Assembly (NCBI GenBank): GCA_964643965.1
Contig: CAZXVH010000073.1
Location: forward strand, 1 to 27,789
DNA from: GCA-2746795 sp964643965
Lineage (GTDB): Bacteria; Chloroflexota; Anaerolineae; Promineifilales; Promineifilaceae
Reading direction: 5' to 3'
Length of the DNA: 27,789 nucleotides
Part shown: positions 15,131 to 23,583 of the stretch, in pieces
How positions within the stretch are numbered: position 1 is the stretch's first letter
How the letters are laid out: each line of letters starts with the position of its first letter
The notes under the pieces: generated by a model
What the model was told of the DNA's origin: nothing
Database searches by the model: none
Seen by the model: only the letters and a program-made list of their open reading frames with translations
Program-made: the position numbers and the translations under genes

Positions 15131-15157
15131 GTTTTAACAATCCGGCCGACAGGGATT

Positions 15158-15790
15158 TTATCGCTGTAAGAATGGGTTCCACTGTTTTTCCTGGCCCATG
15201 GTGGTGGCGGCGCCGTGCCCGGAGAGAACGGCCGTTTCCTCTGGCAGCGGCAGCAGTTGTTCCCGGATCGACTGCATCAGCTGTTTCAAATCACCACCCG
15301 GCAAATCAGTGCGCCCAATGCTCTGCTGGAACAAGACATCGCCGACAAACAGGACCCCTTCTTCCCGCAGATAAAAGCTCACATGCCCCGGCGCATGGCC
15401 TGGCGTGTACAGCACCTCCAGGCGGAGTTTGCCCACCTGGATCGTCTCGCCAGGCGTCAGCATGATGTCGGCTGGCGGGGGCGGCGGGATGCGGATTTGC
15501 CACTGCAAGGCGCTGAGAAAGGCTTGATCCAGCATGTCCACCGCCTCCGGGTGGATGTAAATGGGGGCGTTGGTCTCCTGCTTCAATTCCGCCAGCCCAC
15601 CCACGTGGTCAAAATGGCTGTGGGTGATGAGGATATGGCTGATGGTGAAGCCTTGATCATCGGCGGTGGCGGCCAGAGAACGGCCGTTCCACGCCGGATC
15701 AATAATGGCAGCCTGCCCCGTTTCATCACAGCCCAGCAGATAGCTGTTGGTCTGTAAAGGGCCGAGTGGTATTTGCAAAATGGTAGCCAT
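15158..15790 (-). CDS. MBL-fold metallohydrolase (glyoxalase II-like)
   Basis: This 210-aa cytosolic protein belongs to the metallo-beta-lactamase superfamily. The metal-binding motif HSHFDH (His57, His59, Asp61, His62) follows the typical start ILQIPLGPLQTNSYLLG, and the later metal ligands are in TPGHAPGHVSFY and LSGHGAATTMGQE. Small glyoxalase II-like members hydrolyse thioesters such as S-lactoylglutathione or related substrates; the actual substrate is open. The start is ATG 15790 with AGAGGAA upstream. A longer frame to 15934 would add a proline/arginine-rich stretch that is only a shadow of the next gene. It lies 13 bp after the LysM protein gene and is read with it. Confidence 0.92.
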   Translation of the reverse strand: MATILQIPLGPLQTNSYLLGCDETGQAAIIDPAWNGRSLAATADDQGFTISHILITHSHFDHVGGLAELKQETNAPIYIHPEAVDMLDQAFLSALQWQIRIPPPPPADIMLTPGETIQVGKLRLEVLYTPGHAPGHVSFYLREEGVLFVGDVLFQQSIGRTDLPGGDLKQLMQSIREQLLPLPEETAVLSGHGAATTMGQEKQWNPFLQR

Positions 15791-15803
15791 AATTCCTCTA
15801 TTT

Positions 15804-17216
15804 TTATTCCCCACTCGCCGGGGTAGCTGTGGGCGGCGGCGTGGCTGTCGGCGTGGGCGTGGGTATGGCCCCTTCCCAGATGAAAAAGCCCTCATCGCTG
15901 CTGCGCCCGCCATAGGTATAAATGGGCAGCCCATCCTGGCGAAAATCCGTCACCTTGACGATTGAAACCCGCCAGCGCATCCGGCGCGTTTCCGGCAGAG
16001 GCGGCCGCCAGCTTGAAGGCAGTTGAAAAGCGGTATCGCGGGTGAAACCACGCCAGGGCGCAGCGTCTAGCTGATCCATGTCCGTCACTTCCACCATGTA
16101 CCACTCTTCGGCGGCCAGGTCTTTCAGCGCCACCCATTGCAGGGTGAGGACGCCATCCGGCGGCTCTACCGCTTGATTCGCAGGTGGATAGAGCAGTTGG
16201 GGACCAGGCGGCTGCGGCGTGAGGGAGGCGGTGGGTGATGGCCCCGGCGTAGGTTGCAAGGTGGCCCCGTAGACAATTTCCGGGATGCAGATGGTGTCAC
16301 CTGGTTGAATAACGGACTCGCTGGTGAGCCGATTGACCAGTAAAAACAGATCATAATCCACATCGGAACGGGCGGCGATGGCGTTGAGCGAATCGCCCGC
16401 CATCACCACATAACGTACACAGTCGGTGGGGTCGGCGATAACCAGTTCTCCATTTACCTCCATGCCTACCGGGATCAGCGGCGGCGTGGCGGTAGGCCAG
16501 GGGATGAGCAGCGTTTGCCCGGCTATAATCGAGGAATTCTGGGTCATCTCATTGGTTTCCAGGATAGAGTCCAGGGAAATGCGGTATTGCAAGGCCAGGT
16601 CGAACAAGGTATCGCCGCTGCTGATGGTGTGCTGGCGCGGCGGCTCCGGGATGGCGGTGTCCACGAGGGGCGGCGTGGCGGACGGGGTGGCGGAGGGGCG
16701 CGGCGTCTGGCTGGGCAGCGGCGTCCATTGTGGCGTAAAGGTGGGCGTGGGCGGCAGGGTCGTTTCGGTGGGGGCAAAGGCCAGCACCATGTTAGGGTCT
16801 CGATACTGCACCACCAGGATGCCCAGGATGGTGATGATGACGGCGAAGACGGCCGTTAACCAAAACACCGCCCACGACTGCTTTTCACGCATCACCGACT
16901 CAAATACCGCCGGTATCGGCGGGGGCGGGGTCGGTTCGTCGGCCACCGGGATCATCTCTAAATTGGGCAGGTTAGCAGGAATGGGGGACGTTTCAGGGAG
17001 CGTTGTCTCTGGGGGGGAAACGGCCGTTTCCACAACTTCCGGTTCCGGTTTTGGCTCAGATTCAATAGGAAGTGGCGCTGACGCTGGTGGAAACGGCCGT
17101 TCTGGCTGCGCCGCCCCACACATCAAACATCGTTTGGCCTCGACCGCCACCACACTGTCACACACCGGACAACGGGTGACAGGCGCTTCAGCCGATTGAT
17201 CCATTTGTTCACTCAT
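15804..17216 (-). CDS. Membrane-anchored protein with zinc ribbon and two LysM domains
   Basis: This 470-aa protein is built in order of: a cytosolic zinc ribbon (Cys16, Cys19, Cys30, Cys33); a proline-rich linker; one membrane helix (residues about 115-138); a Pro/Thr/Ser-rich extracellular linker; LysM 1 (about 195-240, HTISSGDTLFDLALQYRIS); LysM 2 (about 267-312, VRYVVMAGDSLNAIAARS); and a C-terminal beta-rich, Fn3-like region ending in a Pro/Thr tail. LysM domains bind peptidoglycan or other GlcNAc polymers, so the protein probably links the membrane to the cell surface. ATG at 17216; good promoter at 17264-17292. Co-transcribed with the MBL hydrolase. No enzymatic domain is visible. Confidence 0.85.
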   Translation of the reverse strand: MSEQMDQSAEAPVTRCPVCDSVVAVEAKRCLMCGAAQPERPFPPASAPLPIESEPKPEPEVVETAVSPPETTLPETSPIPANLPNLEMIPVADEPTPPPPIPAVFESVMREKQSWAVFWLTAVFAVIITILGILVVQYRDPNMVLAFAPTETTLPPTPTFTPQWTPLPSQTPRPSATPSATPPLVDTAIPEPPRQHTISSGDTLFDLALQYRISLDSILETNEMTQNSSIIAGQTLLIPWPTATPPLIPVGMEVNGELVIADPTDCVRYVVMAGDSLNAIAARSDVDYDLFLLVNRLTSESVIQPGDTICIPEIVYGATLQPTPGPSPTASLTPQPPGPQLLYPPANQAVEPPDGVLTLQWVALKDLAAEEWYMVEVTDMDQLDAAPWRGFTRDTAFQLPSSWRPPLPETRRMRWRVSIVKVTDFRQDGLPIYTYGGRSSDEGFFIWEGAIPTPTPTATPPPTATPASGE

Positions 17217-17263
17217 GCCGCTCGTTTACTCCTGGCCTCACTCCAGGCCAATCAAAGCGGCGC

Positions 17264-17292
17264 ATTATACCTAAAGGAAGAGGCTGGCACAA
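17264..17292 (-). promoter_or_regulatory. Promoter of the LysM protein gene
   Basis: On the minus strand TTGTGC (17287-17292) and a perfect TATAAT (17264-17269) are separated by 17 bp. A copy of AACGGCCGTT (17294-17303) lies one base upstream of the -35 box. Confidence 0.75.
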
Positions 17293-17351
17293 TAACGGCC
17301 GTTTAATGCTCATGTGTATATTAAAAAAAACCCAACCAGATTTTAAAAAAC

Positions 17352-18560
17352 TCAACCGGACTTTAAAAACTTCAGCGCCGGGACACAGGCAAAGGCCAGC
17401 AGGGCGCTGTAGGTAAAAGCCAGCGTCAGACCAAATTGATCCGCCAACCAGCCCACCAACCAGATACCTCCCGCCCGAATTAGAAAGTTCAAGGCCAAAA
17501 ACGTGCCGTTGCCCAAAGCGCGATTACCGGGGAACTTATCTTGCACCAGCGCCAGAAAGACCGGCTGGGGGGACAGCACCGTCAGCCCCAGGGCCACCAA
17601 CAGGGGCACGGCCAGCCAGGTCGGGCCATAAATGAAAGCCAGCAGCAGCAGTGGAGCCAGCGTTAATACCACCAACAAGATGCGAGAACGGCCGTATTTG
17701 TCGCTAATCGTGCCAGCGGTGAGCGCGCCCACCACCCCGGCGCCTTCCAAAATCGTCAAGGCGGCGGCCGCCAGCCATAAGTTCAAATCCAACTCATCAC
17801 TGACAAACAAAGGCAAATAAACCGTCAGCGACGCTTGCAGCAGCGTCTGCCCTATCATAATCAAAATCAGCGGCGGGAACACCTGGCGTCCCGCTGCCTT
17901 GAATTCAAACCAGGTGGCCTGCGCCGATTCCAACTTAGGCGCCTCCGCCACCGTGTGCAGCCGCCAATACAAAATGAGAGAAACGCCCCAGCCCACAAAC
18001 GCCAGCCGCCACAGACCATCCAGGGCAAACCAGCCCACCCCGGCCACGGCAAACACCGGGCCTAAAGCCCGCCCCAGCTCGCCGGAGGCCATGAAGATGC
18101 TCATGCCTTTGCCCACGCGAGGGCCAGACAGTTTGGCGATCATCGCCGGCGCTGGCGCATGGAAACAAGCCACACTCACCCCAACCGCCAGCAGCAAAAA
18201 AACCAGGGCTAAATAACTGGGGGCCAGGCCGATGACGCCCATCAAGGAACCGGTCACAGCCGGGGCTAAAATGATAAACCAGCGCAAATTCGTCCTGTCT
18301 GCCAGGTAGCCAATGAACGGGTTGAGCAGGCTGGGCAGCTGCATGAAGATGGCCAGGCTGCCCACCAGGGTATAACCCACGCTCAATTTCTGTTGCAGCA
18401 AAGGAAGCAGCGGCGACAGAAAAGCGGTATAGGTGTCGTGGACGAAATGCGCCCCGGCGATGGTGACAACTTGCCCGGTCTGGAACGGAGCTTCCGCAGT
18501 GGGAACTAAAGAGGATGGAGGAGAAACGGCCGTTTCCTCTACCTGTGCGCCAATATCCAT
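17352..18560 (-). CDS. Major facilitator superfamily transporter (Fsr-like)
   Basis: This 402-aa, 12-helix permease resembles the fosmidomycin-resistance (Fsr) branch of the MFS. It has HFVHDTYTAFLSPLLPLLQQ in helix 1, GYLADRTNLRWF in the loop 2-3 position, and HAPAPAMIAKLSGPRVGKGM before GELGRALGP. Drug or metabolite efflux is the likely role, substrate unknown. I chose ATG 18560, which has GGAGGAAGG just upstream. A TTG at 18578 would add six residues. It is 62 bp downstream of the ATP-cone kinase stop and may share its transcript. The N-terminal 35 residues before helix 1 are acidic and proline-containing. Confidence 0.9.
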   Translation of the reverse strand: MDIGAQVEETAVSPPSSLVPTAEAPFQTGQVVTIAGAHFVHDTYTAFLSPLLPLLQQKLSVGYTLVGSLAIFMQLPSLLNPFIGYLADRTNLRWFIILAPAVTGSLMGVIGLAPSYLALVFLLLAVGVSVACFHAPAPAMIAKLSGPRVGKGMSIFMASGELGRALGPVFAVAGVGWFALDGLWRLAFVGWGVSLILYWRLHTVAEAPKLESAQATWFEFKAAGRQVFPPLILIMIGQTLLQASLTVYLPLFVSDELDLNLWLAAAALTILEGAGVVGALTAGTISDKYGRSRILLVVLTLAPLLLLAFIYGPTWLAVPLLVALGLTVLSPQPVFLALVQDKFPGNRALGNGTFLALNFLIRAGGIWLVGWLADQFGLTLAFTYSALLAFACVPALKFLKSG

Positions 18561-18622
18561 TCCTTCCTCCAAATCCAAAACCGATTACTAATCACTGCTA
18601 ATTGATGACTGATGAGTAAAGA

Positions 18623-19960
18623 CTAATACCCCAAACTACTGCCGCCAATAAACTCGCGCAGCACCGAATCCGAAGGAACCGGCGACTCATCCACCACCGG
18701 CGTAATGCTGGCCAACATGCGGTAAACTCGCTCCGCCCGTTCCTGGGCATCGCTGCGCAGCGGATCGTCGGCGTATTCCTGCCGCCAGCGGTCAAAATCG
18801 TCCAGCAGCTGCGCCCGGTAGAGCGGCAGCTCATAGGGCATGGCGCTGTTGACGATGAAATCCGCGGTGTTGGCGTAAGGGATGATGTGGCGCAGTTCAC
18901 TGGAGCGCACATAATGCCAATGCTCCAGCGTCATCTGCGGCTTATAGGCGCGATGGCGTTGGTCGCGCAACATACGCCGGATCAGGCGAATATCCGTCCA
19001 GCGGAAATAGCCATCCGGCCCCCACATTTGCAGCAGTGGCTCCAAATACAACTTGAACTTCTTTTCGGCCGGCGACCCCTCCGTCATCGGCGGATACAAA
19101 CCATGCAAACTGTCGATGAGTAAAATCTCATTGGCCGCCAATTTCAACGGCGTCTGAGCGGCGTGGCGGCTGCCCGTCTTGAAATCGTAAAAAGGGATCA
19201 AGACCTCTTCACCGGCGATCAGACGCTGCAAATGTTCGTTGATTAAGGGCAAATCTAAAGCCTGGGGCGTCTCAAAATCGTAATCGCCAAATTCATCTTT
19301 GGGGTGCATCTCCAGGTCGAAGAAGTAGTTGTCTACGTTGAGCGTGACAAATTTCAAGCCGACCTTGCTCAGACGCTGCTCCAATTTAATGGTGGTAGTG
19401 GTTTTGCCGGATGACGAGGGGCCGGTGATCAAGACCATCTTCAACTCATCTGCGCGGTCGGCGATGAGGGCGGCGGCGGTATCCACATCATCTTCATAGG
19501 CCGCTTCCGATTCATGCACAATTTGGGGGAACTCGCCGTTGGCAATGCGTTCGTTGAGGCGGTAGACGGAGTGCAGATTACGGCGTACGGCCCAATCCAG
19601 CACCCGCCAGATTTTGGCCCAGGGGATGTTTTCAGACGGCCGGGACGCTCTTTTAGCCGATTCCTGCCGCCGTCGGTTTTGCTCATCCCGATAGAGAATA
19701 TACCCTTTAGCCACCGTAGCATGGCCGTTTTCAATGAGGACCTTCTCAACGACATCCTGAATCTCTTCGATGTGGGGCGGCTGGCCCGGCTCACTGTTTG
19801 CAACCAGCATGGCCACCACCTGGTCAGACAAAAACTGCGCCCGCTCTTTATCACGGCCGCCTACGGCCACCGCCGCCCGGTAAATGGCGTTGGTGATTCG
19901 ATCCTGGTTAAAGGGCACAATGGCCCCGCTGCGCTTCACGACATGGGTGATTTCGCTCAT
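18623..19960 (-). CDS. ATP-cone / uridine kinase-like P-loop kinase
   Basis: This 445-aa protein begins with an ATP-cone domain (about residues 4-95: VVKRSGAIVPFNQDRITNAI, then VEKVLIENGHATVAKGYILY). That allosteric nucleotide-binding module is best known from ribonucleotide reductases and NrdR. It is followed by a P-loop kinase of the uridine kinase/phosphoribulokinase family, with Walker A GPSSSGKT at residues 180-187, then DNYFFD and DYDFETPQALD. Phosphorylation of a nucleoside or related small molecule under adenine-nucleotide control is the likely activity; the substrate is not known. I chose ATG 19960, with GGGGT upstream; GTG 19972 is an alternative. It lies downstream of topA, separated by a heptamer array. 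Confidence 0.87.
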   Translation of the reverse strand: MSEITHVVKRSGAIVPFNQDRITNAIYRAAVAVGGRDKERAQFLSDQVVAMLVANSEPGQPPHIEEIQDVVEKVLIENGHATVAKGYILYRDEQNRRRQESAKRASRPSENIPWAKIWRVLDWAVRRNLHSVYRLNERIANGEFPQIVHESEAAYEDDVDTAAALIADRADELKMVLITGPSSSGKTTTTIKLEQRLSKVGLKFVTLNVDNYFFDLEMHPKDEFGDYDFETPQALDLPLINEHLQRLIAGEEVLIPFYDFKTGSRHAAQTPLKLAANEILLIDSLHGLYPPMTEGSPAEKKFKLYLEPLLQMWGPDGYFRWTDIRLIRRMLRDQRHRAYKPQMTLEHWHYVRSSELRHIIPYANTADFIVNSAMPYELPLYRAQLLDDFDRWRQEYADDPLRSDAQERAERVYRMLASITPVVDESPVPSDSVLREFIGGSSLGY

Positions 19961-19976
19961 GTTATACCCCACTTAT

Positions 19977-20018
19977 GATTGCGGATTGCGGATTACGGAT
20001 TACGGATTGCGGATTAGG
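19977..20018. repeat. Tandem heptamer array, GATTGCG/GATTACG type
   Basis: Six consecutive 7-bp units (GATTGCG, GATTGCG, GATTACG, GATTACG, GATTGCG, GATTAGG) fill the gap between the topA stop and the kinase start. The units are the same family as those at 5723-5813 in a shifted register. Confidence 0.88.
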
Positions 20019-20028
20019 GATTGATGCT

Positions 20029-22485
20029 TCAGCTTTCCGCTGCCATCTTTTCCCGCAATGGCTGCCGCTCGCCGCATTTGCTGCATTCAGCGGTGTTGCT
20101 GTTTACTTGCACCAGCAGGCCGCCACAGCGAGAACAGGCCGGTTCGGGCAACGGCCGTTTCCAACTGGTCCAGTCACATTCCGGGTAGTTGGCGCAGCCG
20201 TAAAAGACGCGCCCCCGCTTGGTGCGTTTCTCCACCAGGTCGCCGCCATCCTGCGGGCAGGGGACGCCAATCTTGTTGAGGATCTGCTCCGTGTACCGGC
20301 ATTTAGGGAAATTACTGCACCCGATGAAACGACCATAACGGCCGTCTCGATAGAGCAGATCATGACCACAATCGGGGCAGGCGCGCCCCACCCGTTCCAC
20401 CTCTTTCTTGAGGTCAATCTTGGGCAGCGCCGCGTCCGCCTTCTCCAGTTCCTTCTCAAAGGGGCCATAAAATTCAGCGATCACCGGCGCCCACGCTTTT
20501 TTGCCTTCGGCGATTTCGTCTAATTCATCTTCCATGCGGGCGGTAAAATCGACCGATAAAATGTCGGGGAAATATTCCACCAACAAATCATTGACGACCT
20601 GGCCCGTTTCCGTGGGCATGAGCCGTTTATCTTCCCGGTCTACATAACCCCGCGCCTGCACCGTGGAGATGATGGAGGCGTAAGTGCTGGGCCGGCCGAT
20701 GCCATTTTCTTCCAGTTCGCGCACCAACGACGCCTCTGAGAAACGGGGCGGCGGCTGCGTGAAATGCTGCTGCGGCAGCAAACGCAGCAAGTCTACCTGT
20801 TCTCCCGCCTGTAAATCGGCCGGTACATTACCGTTGCCATTTTCTTCGGCTGTCTCTTCGGTCTCTTCGTAGAGCGCCAGGAACCCGGCAAAACGGAGCA
20901 CAGAGCCGGAAGCGCGGAAGAGATACGGCCGTTTTTCCACCGCTACCTTCACCTCTCCCGCCCAAATATCAGCCGAAACGGTATCATAAACGGCCGATTC
21001 CATCTGGCTGGCGACAAAACGATCCCAAATCAACTTATACAAACGGAATTGATCTCGCTTTAAGAATTCTTTCACCATCTGTGGGGTACGTTTCACCGAG
21101 GTGGGACGCACCGCTTCATGCGCCTCTTGCGCCGTCTTGGAGCGCGTTTTGTAAAGGGGCGGCTCCGCCGGCACATACTCCGCGCCATAACTGCCCGCAA
21201 TGAACGCTCGCGCTTCTTCTTGCGCTTCTTTGGCCACCGAGACGCTGTCGGTACGCATGTAGGTAATGAGGCCAGTTGCGCCTTCTTCGCCACCCAAGTC
21301 TACGCCTTCATACAACTGCTGGGCCACGCGCATCGATTTGCTGGTGCCAAAATTGAGCTTGCGTGACGCCTCTTGCTGCATGGTGCTGGTGGTAAAGGGG
21401 GCCGCCGGTTTGCGGGTGCGCGTACCAATGCGTACTTCACCCAGCGTCCAACTGGCTTTCTCCAGGGCATCCAGGTGGGGCAGCATATCGGCCTCGCTGT
21501 TGAGAACGGGGTCTTCGCCGTTGAATTTATGGAACTTGGCCAGGAAAAACGGCCGTTCCACCTCATCCTGGTATTTATCCTGGCTCAACTCCGCCTTCAA
21601 TGACCAATATTCCACCGGTTCAAAGCTGTCGATCTCGCGCTCCCGTTCCACCACCAGGCGCACCGCCACCGACTGCACCCGCCCCGCCGACAAGCGGCCG
21701 CGCACCTTGCGCCACAGCAGCGGGCTTAACTTATAACCCACCAGTCGGTCTAAAATGCGCCGCGCCTGCTGCGCATCCACCCGATCCATATCAATGTCAC
21801 GAGGATGCTCAAAAGCGGCGGTAACGGCCGGTTTGGTGATCTCCTGAAAAACCACCCGCTTCGTCCGCGCCGGGTCCATCTCGGCTGATTCCAACACATG
21901 CCAGGCAATCGCTTCCCCTTCTCGATCCGGGTCAGTGGCCAGGTAAATTTCGCTGGCTCTGGCGGCGGCGGCGGTCAGCTCTTTAACCACTTTACGCTTG
22001 TCATTAGGCACACGATATTCCGGCTCAAACCCGTTTTCCACATCCACGCTCAGGCGGGATTTGAGCAGATCACGCACATGGCCCACGCTGGATTTGACGG
22101 TGTAGCCTTTGCCCAGGTAACGGCCAATCGTCTTGGCCTTAGCCGGTGATTCCACGATCACCAGTTTGCCGGAACGGCGTACCGCCTGTCCATTGTCAGA
22201 GGCAGCGCTCTTTTTCTTGGTTGACTTTTTCGTCGCCGATTTCTTTTTGGTTGATTTCGTTTTCTTAGTGGCGGCTGCTTTTTTGGGACGCGGCTCAATC
22301 TCCGGTTTAGGCAGATTGTCATGGGCGGCAGTATGGCCTCGTTTGTACATATTGGCGCCACATACCGGGCAGGTTCCGCGCGTGGCCGGGCTGCCGTTGG
22401 CCGCCCATTCTGCCTGCGGGTTTACCATCTCCCGTTTTTCTTTACATTTTAAGCAGTAACCTTCAATCTTCAATTCTTTAGTCAT
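20029..22485 (-). CDS. topA: DNA topoisomerase I with N-terminal zinc-ribbon extension
   Basis: Type IA topoisomerase relaxes negative supercoils. The 818-aa protein shows the TOPRIM domain from residue 107 (KLVIVESPAKAKTIGRYLG; ATDPDREGEAIAWH) and the catalytic Tyr409 in GLITYMRTDS. Three C-terminal zinc ribbons follow (ACPDCGHDLL..GCSNFPKC, PCPQDGGDL..GCANYPEC, CSRCGGLL..CSKC). Unusually, residues 1-52 form an extra DUF5679-like zinc ribbon (Cys11, Cys14, Cys39, Cys42) joined by a lysine-rich linker (68-94, KKKS repeats) that may bind nucleic acid. ATG at 22485 is seven bases after the guanylyltransferase stop, so it is co-transcribed with dprA and that gene. The ribosome site is weak. Confidence 0.97.
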   Translation of the reverse strand: MTKELKIEGYCLKCKEKREMVNPQAEWAANGSPATRGTCPVCGANMYKRGHTAAHDNLPKPEIEPRPKKAAATKKTKSTKKKSATKKSTKKKSAASDNGQAVRRSGKLVIVESPAKAKTIGRYLGKGYTVKSSVGHVRDLLKSRLSVDVENGFEPEYRVPNDKRKVVKELTAAAARASEIYLATDPDREGEAIAWHVLESAEMDPARTKRVVFQEITKPAVTAAFEHPRDIDMDRVDAQQARRILDRLVGYKLSPLLWRKVRGRLSAGRVQSVAVRLVVEREREIDSFEPVEYWSLKAELSQDKYQDEVERPFFLAKFHKFNGEDPVLNSEADMLPHLDALEKASWTLGEVRIGTRTRKPAAPFTTSTMQQEASRKLNFGTSKSMRVAQQLYEGVDLGGEEGATGLITYMRTDSVSVAKEAQEEARAFIAGSYGAEYVPAEPPLYKTRSKTAQEAHEAVRPTSVKRTPQMVKEFLKRDQFRLYKLIWDRFVASQMESAVYDTVSADIWAGEVKVAVEKRPYLFRASGSVLRFAGFLALYEETEETAEENGNGNVPADLQAGEQVDLLRLLPQQHFTQPPPRFSEASLVRELEENGIGRPSTYASIISTVQARGYVDREDKRLMPTETGQVVNDLLVEYFPDILSVDFTARMEDELDEIAEGKKAWAPVIAEFYGPFEKELEKADAALPKIDLKKEVERVGRACPDCGHDLLYRDGRYGRFIGCSNFPKCRYTEQILNKIGVPCPQDGGDLVEKRTKRGRVFYGCANYPECDWTSWKRPLPEPACSRCGGLLVQVNSNTAECSKCGERQPLREKMAAES

Positions 22486-22491
22486 AAAAAC

Positions 22492-23583
22492 TCAGCTGTA
22501 CTTTTCTAAATTTGTGCCTTCTAATTCATTTACCAGTTTCTTGACCAGGGGGATCTGGTCTTTATGCACCACCAACAGCGCATCTTCCGTGTTTACCACG
22601 ATCAGGCCGTCTACGCCAACCACCGCTACCAGCTTATGCGGTTCGTAGTTGTAAACCAGGGAGTCGGATACGGCATCAATGATGACCTGGCCCTCGGTGA
22701 CATTGGCCGCTAAATTAGGATTGATCGCCTCTTTAAGGGCGTATAACGTACCCGGATCGCTCCAGCCCATTTCGCCATGTAAAACGGCCGCTTCTGCCGG
22801 TGGTATAAATTCTAAAATGGCGTCATCAAAGCTGATGGCGTCTAGTTGGGGATACACCTCAAAAAGTGTTTCCTCATAGTCAGCCGCGCCAATTTTTGAG
22901 CCAATGGTTTGCAGGCGACGCCACATCTCTGGCTGGCGCAGTTGGTATTGTTTTTGAATATAACCAACGGTGGTGACGAAGTAGCCAGTATTCCACACAT
23001 GGCTTTTTTCCGCAAAAATCTGTTCGCAACGGGCTTTTTCCGGCCGGTATGTCAGGGAATCAAAGCCGTAAAACGGCCGTTCTCCCACCCGTCCCAATTC
23101 TTCGCCCAAACCAATCCAGCCCAGGTTTTCATTGGCAAAACGGGGCGTCTCGCCCACGAAGAGGATTTCCGCTTTTTTGTCGATAAGCAGGCTCTCCGCT
23201 GCCGCCAACACGTCGCGGAAGGTATCCACCTGAGCCATGTAATTGTCGCCCCACAGGATGGCGATGGGTTCCTCTTCAGAATGGCTGGCATGAGCCAGGT
23301 GCATCATCGCCAAACCGACGGCCGGCGCCAGGTCGCGCCGCGCCGGTTCACCAATCACGTTTTCCAGGGGGATTTCAGGCAGTTGACCGCGCACCAGGTC
23401 TACGTATTTCAAGTTGGTGGAAATGAAGATATTTTCGCCGCCGTAAACGGGCAAAACGCGGTCTACCGCCAGCTGCAAGGTAGATTTAGCGCCGATAATC
23501 GGCTCAAATTGTTTGGGTGATTTCTGGCGGCTGAGCGGCCATAAACGCCGCCCGGAGCCGCCAGCAAAGATGACTACTTTCAT
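22492..23583 (-). CDS. manC: Mannose-1-phosphate guanylyltransferase
   Basis: This 363-aa nucleotidyltransferase makes GDP-mannose from mannose 1-phosphate and GTP for glycan or exopolysaccharide synthesis. It has the signature loop FAGGSGRRLWPLSRQKSPKQF (from residue 6) and further family blocks ENVIGEPARRDLAPAVGLA, ILWGDNYMAQ and MGWSDPGTLYALKEAI. It lacks the C-terminal isomerase domain of bifunctional ManC/AlgA and so is the short, single-function form. ATG 23583 overlaps the dprA stop (ATGA), showing translational coupling. Its place between dprA and topA, normally neighbours, suggests an insertion into that pair. Confidence 0.93.
   Translation of the reverse strand: MKVVIFAGGSGRRLWPLSRQKSPKQFEPIIGAKSTLQLAVDRVLPVYGGENIFISTNLKYVDLVRGQLPEIPLENVIGEPARRDLAPAVGLAMMHLAHASHSEEEPIAILWGDNYMAQVDTFRDVLAAAESLLIDKKAEILFVGETPRFANENLGWIGLGEELGRVGERPFYGFDSLTYRPEKARCEQIFAEKSHVWNTGYFVTTVGYIQKQYQLRQPEMWRRLQTIGSKIGAADYEETLFEVYPQLDAISFDDAILEFIPPAEAAVLHGEMGWSDPGTLYALKEAINPNLAANVTEGQVIIDAVSDSLVYNYEPHKLVAVVGVDGLIVVNTEDALLVVHKDQIPLVKKLVNELEGTNLEKYS

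Noticed and set aside
15791..15934. N-terminal extension of the MBL hydrolase frame
   Set aside because: It overlaps the LysM protein's Pro/Thr tail, gives Pro/Arg-rich sequence, and the family start plus a good ribosome site fit ATG 15790.
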